This document shows positions 55,201 through 64,000 of a stretch of DNA of 64,000 nucleotides, in pieces. The DNA lies in the NCBI GenBank assembly GCA_002104945.1, contig MCFH01000013.1, positions 186,001 to 250,000 of the forward strand, written 5' to 3'. Position 1 is the first letter of the stretch, and each line of letters begins with the position of its first letter. The notes below the pieces were generated by a model. The model ran no database searches, had not been told where the DNA came from, and was given only the letters and a program-made list of their open reading frames with translations. A program made the translations under genes and the position numbers. This stretch comes from Piromyces finnis. Lineage: Eukaryota; Neocallimastigomycota; Neocallimastigomycetes; Neocallimastigales; Neocallimastigaceae.

Positions 55201-58200
55201 ATTCGACATTGATCCAGCCTCAATTGATTATGTTGAAGCTCACGGTACTGGTACTGCAGTTGGTGATCCAATTGAAGCTCGTTCAATAGGTTATGCCTAT
55301 GGACGCAGAGTTCGTGAAGGTAAACAAATTAAGACTACTCGCCCAGGTGAGACTGAGGAAATTCTTGATCAACCAACCTATCCATTGATCATTGGATCTA
55401 GTAAGGGTAATACTGGTCATGGTGAATATTCTAGTGGTATTATTGGTATGATTAAGGCTGTTTTAATGCTTCACCATCGTACTATGGTTCCAACTATTGC
55501 TCATGAGGAAATGAACCCAGCCATTGATGCTGAAGGTTTAGGTATTAAGGTTGCTACAAAGTTAGAACCATGGACTACTCCGCACACTTTACGTATTGCT
55601 GTTAACTCTTTTGGTTTTGGTGGTTCAAATGGTAATGCCATTTTTGAAGAAGTTGTTAATGAAAAGCCAGAAGATTTAGTTATGAATATCAAAGATGCTA
55701 AGAATCCAGTTGTAGCTACCTTCTCTGCTTACGATGAAAAGACTCTTCAACAACTTTTAAAGAAGTGGAATACTGAAATTCCAAATGAAGATTTATTACA
55801 AGAACTCTTTATTTCTTCTCAATGTCGTGAATATGAAAGTATGCGTTCTGCTATGATATTTAGTTCTATTGACGAAGCTAGATCTCTTATTCAAGAAATG
55901 GCAGAAGGTGATGTTGAAAAGTTCAAGAGACACGAAAAGATTTACATGAAGCGTGTTAAAATCAGTGAAAAACCAGGAATTAACTTTGCTTTCTCTGGTC
56001 AAGGTTCTCAATTTATAAATATGGGTAGACGTATGTATCAAACCAATGATCTCTTTAAGAAGGTTGTCGATTATTGTGCTGCTGTTCTTGTTACTATTAA
56101 TGGCGGTGAAGATATCTTTGAAAAGTATAGCATCTTTAAGGGAGATGTTGCTCAAATTAGCGAAACCGATCTTTCTCTTCCACAATTCTCTGTTCTTGCT
56201 ATTGGTATTGCTCAAATTGCTTTAATTGAAGTTTGGAAGTCTATGGGTGTTACACCAAAGGCTGTCTATGGTCATAGTATGGGTGAAGTTGCTGCTGCTT
56301 ATGCTGCTGGTGTTCTTACTATCGATGATGCTGTCTTATTATTATACATGCGTGGTCATATTCTTGCTCAATTAGATGGTACTGGTAAGGGTATGTTAGC
56401 TCTTGGATGCTCAGTTGAAAATGCTCAACGCTTCATGGCTAATAAGCCAAATGTTTTCATTTCTGCTGTTAACAGTGCTAATTCTATTACTTTAGCCGGG
56501 GATCTTGAACAAATTAATGCTGTTGCAAGAGAAGCTCAAGCTGAAAAACTTTTTGCTGTTGTATTAAAGGTTAAGCAAGCTTTCCATTCTCCATACGTTG
56601 AAGGTGCTGAAAAGGCTTTCAAGGAAAGTATTAGAGGCATTGGTGAACGTACTAAAGCTCCAAATTGTAAGTTTGTTTCTGCTTGTTTTGGTCAAGAATA
56701 TGAAGGTCCATTCGATGAAAATTACTGGTGGGCTAATATTCGTAATCCAGTTAGTTTCCATGCTGCTGCTTCTATTGCTACTCAATTCTCTAAGCGTGTT
56801 TTAGAAATTGGTGCTCATCCAGTTCTTGGTATGTATCTTAAGGAAATCTATGGTAAGGATAACGTCTACTTCTCCTTATCTCGTAAGATGGATGACGTTG
56901 ATAGTATGTGCCGTACTACTGCTAACTTATTCATTGAAAATGCTGTTGATATCCTTGACTACACTCAAATTTGGGATGGTAAGGTTGATCTTTACAATGC
57001 AAAGTCTGGCGTTGCTGTTCCATTAAAGAAGTTACGTTCTATTAATTATGTTCTTCCAAAGCATGTATGGAACCGTAAAGAAATTAGAAAGGTTTACACT
57101 GACTATATTGGTACCAATCCAATTCATGAAATTTACACCACTCGTGAAAATGTTCTTAAGGATATGGGCGTTACTGAAGATGATCTTAAGCTTCTTAAGA
57201 GCATTAAGGAAGGTAAGGCTACTGTCCCAACCTCAGTAAAGCCAAAACCTGTATCTGCTGCAGCTCCAAAGACCACCTTTATTCCAAGTCAATCTAACAT
57301 TGTCTATAGTTCTGGTAATCAATGGAACTTTGAAAATCATCGTTACCTTCAAGACCATGTTGTTAACAAAAAGATTGTTCTTCCAGCTTGTGGCTCTGTT
57401 AGTCGTGCCTTTAGTGGTTATGCCAATGCTCATCCATTAATGATGGCTCAAAAGGCTATCATTTCTCTTGAAGATTTGAAATTCGATCGTATGGGTATCT
57501 TTGATAAGGCTATTGACTTTAACACTGTTACTGGTCCAATGCCACTCACCTTTAAGGAAGAAGGCAGTACCAATACTTATAAGGTTATATTTAATGAAGA
57601 TACTGAAGTTTCTTCCGGTAAGTTTAACGATGCAGATGAAACTGAAGCCTTAAAGCAAATTCCATCTGCTGATTACTTTATCAAACAATGTTCTTCTGTC
57701 AGTGGTGGACAAGGCGTTACTCCAGACATGTTCTACAACCGTACTCATGAAATTGGTTTAGACTATGGTAAGGAATTCCGTTTATATAAGGCTATACGTT
57801 CTGGTAAGAATGTTGCTTATGGTAAACTTGCTGTTAGTAAGGAACACCAAAAGATGGTTTGTCATCCAGCTGTCTTAGATAACTGTATTCAGATTGTTTT
57901 TGCTTCTGGTGTTGCCTCTGGTGATTGTCAAGCCCTTCCAGTTGGTATGAAGAAGGTTGTTTTAAGTCAAGGTGGTCATTTCCCAGAAGGAACTCTTATT
58001 GTTGCCACTGAATTAGTTAAACAAGATATTAAGGAATGTGTCTCTAATGTTTACATTTATGATGAAAACAAGAATATATTTGGTTTTGTTGAAGGTTTAA
58101 CTATGTCCTTCCGTCGTGGTAGAGCTGAAAAGGCTATTGATTGGATTCATCTCTTAGGTTATGAAGAAAAGGCTCCTACCTCTACTGAAAAATTACCAGT

Positions 58201-61200
58201 TGCTTGCCGTAATGTTATTGTTATGTGTACTGAAAGCCAACAAAATGAAGCTAACGCTCTTGCTACTCATATTGGTAGTGTCATTGCTGGTTTACAAAAT
58301 ATTTGGGTATTACCAAATAACCATGTTGAAAATATTCAACAAATGGTTGAAAGTGCAATGATTAAACCAAAAGAAACTTTTGTTATTGATGCAAGCTTTA
58401 TTGATAGCCCAGAAATTGATCGTGCCTTCATGACTCTTAAAACTATGGTTAACTATGAAATCCCAGTTTTATTTGCTGCTTCAAAGTACATCAAGGATGA
58501 ATCTGCTAACTCTCGTGCTATTGCTACTAGTAAAGCTGTTATTGGTATGGTTCGTGCTGCTCGTGCTGAATGCCAAGTTCCATTATTTACTGCTCACGCT
58601 AATCGTTTTGAAGATTTATACTTGGCTGTTTTACGTAGTGATCTCACTATGGATGATCCAGAAGTTGAAATTATTGATGGTAAGGTTCAATGTGTTCGTT
58701 TCATGAAGTTAGACAAGGTTCCAGATGTTAAGTCTACCAATGTTAAGTTAGAAAAGAGTGCTAATGGTCAAATCGGTCAAATGAAGTTTACCGAATGTAT
58801 CGGTCTTCCAAAGTATAATGATGACCAAATTGTTATAAAGACCAAGGGTGTTTCTATGCAATTCAAGGATATCATGACTGCCATGGATACCTTGGTTGGT
58901 TTTGATGACTATGAACCAGGTATGGAATGTATTGGTCGTGTTGTAGCTATTGGTAAGAATGTTGCCAGTGATCCAAAGAATGTATTACAAATTGGTGATC
59001 CAGTCGTTGCTTTTGCCCACAAGTATGGTCATCTTCTTCGTACCTATGGTGTAGCTGATCCACTTTCCGTTCAAAAGATTCCAGAAAGTATGTACAAGGT
59101 TGAATATGCTGGTATCTTTATTGTTTTCATTACTGCTTACTACAGTTTACACGTTCGTGCTGGTGGTATTAAACCAGGTCAAACCATTTTAATTCATGCT
59201 GCTGCTGGAGGTGTTGGTCAAGCTGCTGTTAAGTTATGTCAACTCTGGGGTGCTAACATTATTGCCTCAGCATCAGCTTCTAAACAACAATTCCTTCGTG
59301 ACACCTATGGTATTGAACATGTCACCAACTCTCGTGATCCAGAACAATTCTACAGTGATGTTATGAAATGGACCAATGGTAAGGGTGTTGACTTTGTCTT
59401 AAACTCTCTCTCTGGAAAGAGTCTCCGTATGGGTATTAAATGCTTAAAGAACGGTGGTAAGTTTGTTGAAATTGGAAAAACTGATATCTTGAATGATAGT
59501 CAATTAGGTTTACATTGTCTCCTTAACAATATTTCCTTCATTTCTTCTCACATTGACCTTCTCAACAACCAACAAATGAGTTTCTACAAGAACATTATCT
59601 TTGATATGTTTAAAACCGGAAAACTTACTCCAATTCCAGCCAAGATCTTCTCAGCTAACAAATATAAAGAAGCCTTCTTCTATCTTGCTAGTGGTAGAAA
59701 TGTTGGTAAAACTTGCATTGAATTCCAAGACAATGTTGCCATTGACTGTAATCCAGTAACTATTGTCGATCCAAACTTAACCTATCTTGTTACTGGTGCC
59801 TTTGGTGGTGTTGGTTTAAGAGTTGTTCTTTGGTTAGTTAGCCGTGGTGCAAAGAACCTTTTATTAACTACTAGTGGATCAGTTGAAAAGCAATATGAAC
59901 AACCAATTATTCGTTCTTTAATTGAAAAGGGAGTCAATGTTATGATTAAGACCTGTGATATCACTGATTACAACAATGTTCAACAATTATTCCAACAAAC
60001 TCAACCAAGAGTTGCTGGTGTCTTCCATTTAGCTAATCGTTTTGCTCCAGGTTTAATTAGTACTTCTGACCTTGCTTTACTTCGTAAGGGCTTTAATGCT
60101 AAGGCTGAAGGTGCTTGGAACTTACACAAGGTTACTGCTCAAAAGCAACATCAAGTTCAACTCTTTGTTGTCTTTTCTTCTATTCTTGACGTTTTAGGTA
60201 ACCGTGGTCAAACCGCCTATGGTGCTGCTAATGCCTTCTTAAGTTCTATCATTGATCACCGTAGAGAAAATGGTCTTTCTGGTAATTGTATCGCTCTTCC
60301 AGCTATGCGTGGTTCTGGTTACTTGGCTAAATGGAACCAAACTAAGCAATCTAAGGAATTTGAACAATTAATTGCCCTTCTTGATACCGATGAATTAGTC
60401 AATGTTATGGATGGTTTAATTCGTTACGATCTTCCAGCTAATGTTTACATGGCTAAGGATTGGTCAGATATGTCTTACAATGCCGAATTTGTTGCTCCAG
60501 TAACTCGTAGTATTTCTCACTTACGTGGTGTTAACCCACTTCCAATGGTTACTTATCCAATGGAAAAGAAACTTGATCTTCCATCCTTAATTAAGAATGG
60601 TGGTGGTTTCTATATGGCTGAACCAACTTCTATTCCAAAACCATCTGCTGCTCCAGTTCGTTCCTTTACTCCAGTTTCTGTTAAATCATTCAGTCCAGCT
60701 CCAATAAATCCAGTTCCAGTTCGTTCCTTTGTTTCTGGTTCTGCTGCCCAAGTTGCTGCACCAGTTTCTGTTCAACCAAGAGTTGCTCCAGTTGCCGCTC
60801 CAGTTGCTGCTGTTCAACCAAGAGCTGCTCCAGTTCCAGTTGCTGCTTCAGCTCCAGTTGCCCCAGTTGCTGCTGCTAAGCCATCTAGTGGTCTCAACAA
60901 GGATAAATTAACTAAGGATATCTCTGAAAAGTTACAAAGTATGTTAGGTTTAATTGATGAAGAAATTGATGTTACTATTCCACTTCGTGTCTACGGTTTA
61001 GATTCCTTAACTGCTATGGAATTAACCAAATGGATTGAAAGTGAAATGAATATTGAATTCAGTCAAAGTCAATTATTAGGAGATGATATTACTACTGAAG
61101 ATTTAATTAATGTTATTATGGAAGGTTCATCTTCAGCACCAGTTGCAGTTCCAGCTGTTGCTCAACCAGCTGTTGCTCCAGTTGTTGCTCAACCATTTAT

Positions 61201-64000
61201 TGCTCCAGCTCCAGTTTCTGTTCCAGTTTCTGCCCCAGTTGCTGTTCAACCAAGATCATTCCAACCAACTCCAGTTGCCTCTGTTCAACCAAGAGCTGCT
61301 CCAGTTCCAGTTGCTGCTTCAGCTCCAGTTGCCCCAGTTGCTGCTGCTAAGCCATCTAGTGGTCTTAACAAGGATAAATTAACTAAGGATATCTCTGAAA
61401 AGTTACAAAGTATGTTAGGTTTAATTGATGAAGAAATTGATGTTACTATTCCACTTCGTGTCTACGGTTTAGATTCCTTAACTGCTATGGAATTAACCAA
61501 ATGGATTGAAAGTGAAATGAACATTGAATTCAGTCAAAGTCAATTATTAGGAGATGATATTACTACTGAAGATTTAATTAATGTCATTATGGAAGGTTCA
61601 TCTTCAGCTCCAGTTGCTGCACCAGTTGCTGCACCAGTTGCCGCTCCAGTTGCCGCTCCAGTTGTTGCTCAATCATTTGTTGCTCCAGCTCCAGTTTCTG
61701 TTCCAGTTTCTGCCCCAGTTGCTGTTCAACCAAGATCATTCCAACCAACCCCAGTTGCTTCTGTTCAACCAAGAGTTGCTCCAGTTCCAGTTACTGCTTC
61801 AGCTCCAGTTGCCCCAGTTGCTGCTGCTAAGCCATCTAGTGGTCTCAACAAGGGTAAATTAACTAAGGATATCTCTGAAAAGCTACAAAGTATGTTAGGT
61901 TTAATTGATGAAGAAATTGATGTTACTATTCCACTTCGTGTCTACGGTTTAGATTCCTTAACTGCTATGGAATTAACCAAATGGATTGAAAGTGAAATGA
62001 ACATTGAATTCAGTCAAAGTCAATTATTAGGAGATGATATTACTACTGAAGATTTAATTAATGTCATTATGGAAGGTTCATCTTCAGCTCCAGTTGCTGC
62101 ACCAGTTGCTGCACCAGTTGTCGCTCCAGTTGTTGCTCAATCATTTGTTGCTCCAGCTCCAGTTTCTGTTCCAGTTTCTGCCCCAGTTGCTGTTCAACCA
62201 AGATCATTCCAACCAACCCCAGTTGCTTCTGTTCAACCAAGAGTTGCTCCAGTTCCAGTTACTGCTTCAGCTCCAGTTGCCCCAGTTGCTGCTGCTAAGC
62301 CATCTAGTGGTCTCAACAAGGGTAAATTAACTAAGGATATCTCTGAAAAGCTACAAAGTATGTTAGGTTTAATTGATGAAGAAATTGATGTTACTATTCC
62401 ACTTCGTGTCTATGGTTTAGATTCCTTAACTGCTATGGAATTAACCAAATGGATTGAAAGTGAAATGAATATTGAATTCAGTCAAAGTCAATTATTAGGA
62501 GATGATATTACTACTGAAGATTTAATTAATGTTATTATGGAAGGTTCATCTTCAGCTCCAGTTGCTGCACCAGTTGCTGCACCAGTTGTCGCTCAATCAT
62601 TTGTTGCTCCAGCTCCAGTTTCTGTTCCAGTTTCTGCCCCAGTTGCTGTTCAACCAAGATCATTCCAACCAACTCCAGTTGCCTCTGTTCAACCAAGAGC
62701 TGCTCCAGTTCCAGTTGCTGCTTCAGCTCCAGTTGCCCCAGTTGCTGCTGCTAAGCCATCTAGTGGTCTCAACAAGGATAAATTAACTAAGGATATCTCT
62801 GAAAAGTTACAAAGTATGTTAGGTTTAATTGATGAAGAAATTGATGTTACTATTCCACTTCGTGTCTACGGTTTAGATTCCTTAACTGCTATGGAATTAA
62901 CCAAATGGATTGAAAGTGAAATGAACATTGAATTCAGTCAAAGTCAATTATTAGGAGATGATATTACTACTGAAGATTTAATTAATGTCATTATGGAAGG
63001 TTCATCTTCAGCTCCAGTTGCTGCACCAGTTGCCGCTCCAGTTGTTGCTCAATCATTTGTTGCTCCAGCTCCAGTTTCTGTTCCAGTTTCTGCCCCAGTT
63101 GCTGTTCAACCAAGATCATTCCAACCAACTCCAGTTGCCTCTGTTCAACCAAGAGCTGCTCCAGTTCCAGTTACTGCTTCAGCTCCAGTTGTCCCAGTTG
63201 CTGCTGCTAAGCCATCTAGTGGTCTCAACAAGGATAAATTAACTAAGGATATTTCTGAAAAGTTACAAAGTATGTTAGGTTTAATTGATGAAGAAATTGA
63301 TGTTACTATTCCACTTCGTGTCTACGGTTTAGATTCCTTAACTGCTATGGAATTAACCAAATGGATTGAAAGTGAAATGAACATTGAATTCAGTCAAAGT
63401 CAATTATTAGGAGATGATATTACTACTGAAGATTTAATTAATGTCATTATGGAAGGTTCATCTTCAGCTCCAGTTGCTGTTCCAGCTGTTGCTCCAGCAC
63501 CAGTTGCTGCCCCAGTTGCTGTTCAACCAAGATCATTCCAACCAACTCCAGTTGCCGCTCCAATAACTGTAGTATCTGCTCCTGTAGTTGCTCCAACCCC
63601 AATTAGATCAATCCAACCAACTCCAGTCGTTGCTCCAGTCGTTGCCCCAGTTGCCGCTGCTAAGCCATCTAGTGATCTCAACAAGGATAAATTAACTAAG
63701 GATATCTCTGAAAAGTTACAAAGCATGTTAGGTTTAATTGATGAAGAAATTGATGTTACTATTCCACTTCGTGTCTACGGTTTAGATTCCTTAACTGCTA
63801 TGGAATTAACCAAATGGATTGAAAGTGAAATGAATATTGAATTCAGTCAAAGTCAATTATTAGGAGATGATATTACTACTGAAGATTTAATTAATGTTAT
63901 TATGGAAGGTTCATCTTCAGCTCCAGCTGCTGTTTCAGTTGCTTCCCCAATTCAATCAAAATCATTTCAACCAGTAAGTGCAATGAATAGTATATTATCT
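52270..64000 (+). CDS. alpha-oxoamine synthase-reducing PKS-poly-ACP megasynthase (3' end outside window)
   Basis: Exons: 52270-52470, 52645-52846, 52944-53177, 53285-53377, 53676-64000 (open at the edge); 3685 residues so far. Domains: PLP alpha-oxoamine synthase (about 40-440; DECHALG at 235-241, PLP lysine K269 in TLVKS); KS (463-890; Cys631 in TACSAS, His766 in EAHGTGT, His825 in NTGH); AT (about 1011-1310; Ser1111 in GHSMGE, AFHS motif typical of malonyl-CoA); DH (His1471, but Lys replaces the usual Gly of HxxxGxxxxP; Asp1645 in LDNCIQ); pseudo-KR (about 1720-1940); ER (NADPH site HAAAGGVGQ near 2084); KR (GAFGGVG near 2285, Ser2412, Tyr2425 in YGAANAF); then seven ACPs with the GLDSL phosphopantetheine serine. 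No methyltransferase was found. Such enzymes build a reduced chain from malonyl units; the oxoamine synthase could release it by decarboxylative condensation with an amino acid. Product unknown. Confidence 0.93.
60880..63915 (+). repeat. seven tandem ACP units
   Basis: Nearly identical ACP modules, each about 80 residues from LNKDKLTKDISEKLQSMLG to EDLINVIMEGSSS, joined by 70-80-residue Ala/Pro/Val/Gln linkers. The GATTCC of the DSL serine motif lies at 61001, 61472, 61952, 62420, 62876, 63332 and 63785, so spacings are 471, 480, 468, 456, 456 and 453 nt, all multiples of three. The ACP part is almost unchanged in DNA (a few silent T/C and A/G differences); length changes are confined to the linkers. 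The last linker, before ACP7, is the most divergent. Confidence 0.96.
63974..63979 (+). other. possible splice donor (GTAAGT) at the window edge
   Basis: A perfect GTAAGT follows the ACP7 linker. It could start a fifth intron or be read through as coding (PVSAMNSILS); the window ends 21 bases later, so this cannot be decided. Confidence 0.35.

Noticed and set aside
60729-63242. Series of Leu/Gln-rich frames of similar length in the ACP region
   Set aside because: Frameshifted readings of the Ala-Pro-Val linkers; the ACP frame is continuous through them.
60880-63915. CRISPR-like direct repeats
   Set aside because: The repeats are about 240 bp coding ACP modules in one long reading frame of a eukaryotic gene.

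Overview
The window is very AT-rich nuclear DNA of a eukaryote. It has long A/T runs, TTA and ATTT microsatellites, and genes cut by many short GT-AG introns (about 50 to 480 nt, donors mostly GTAAG, GTATT or GTAAT). The gene content points to an early-diverging, flagellum-bearing fungus, most probably an anaerobic gut fungus (Neocallimastigomycota): a Thr/Pro-rich secreted protein with a Cys-rich end, a PIG-X/Pbn1 protein, SEC22, a SAPS protein, a NEDD1 centrosomal protein, twinfilin and a modular polyketide synthase. This is inference from composition and families; an amoebozoan is the main alternative.

Layout, left to right. A partial Asn/Lys-rich protein gene runs off the left edge (minus, 1-2218). 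Then come a 16-exon gene I identify as Integrator subunit 5 (minus, 2812-7976) and R-SNARE SEC22 (minus, 8968-10485). After 3.8 kb without genes follow a 16-exon SAPS phosphatase-partner gene (plus, 14249-17993) and a NEDD1/GCP-WD gene (plus, 19326-23013) with an apparent 5-nt microexon. Twinfilin (minus, 23517-25843) and a NAA80-like acetyltransferase (minus, 26573-27801) sit next to each other and both act on actin. A 3.9 kb repeat-bearing gap precedes a Thr/Pro-rich secreted protein (plus, 31697-33374). A full-length non-LTR retrotransposon with target-site duplications, 5' tandem monomers, one intact EN-RT ORF and a poly(A) tail occupies 34278-39970. PIG-X/Pbn1 (minus, 40726-43013) and CLASRP (plus, 44027-47969) are divergent. 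After 4.3 kb without genes, the last 11.7 kb is a megasynthase gene (plus, from 52270) that runs off the right edge.

The standout is the megasynthase. An N-terminal PLP-dependent alpha-oxoamine synthase is fused to a complete reducing PKS (KS-AT-DH-psiKR-ER-KR, no methyltransferase), followed by at least seven nearly identical acyl carrier domains joined by Ala-Pro-Val linkers. All catalytic residues I could look for are present. The four introns all lie in the first half of the oxoamine synthase; the remaining 10.3 kb is one open exon. The likely product class is a polyketide alpha-amino ketone (sphingoid-like), but this is inferred. The other genes are housekeeping (transcription/RNA processing, trafficking, phosphatase regulation, microtubule nucleation, actin, GPI anchors) and do not form a visible biosynthetic cluster with it.

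Exon boundaries were read by eye by requiring GT-AG, reading-frame continuity and family resemblance; none is supported by transcripts here.
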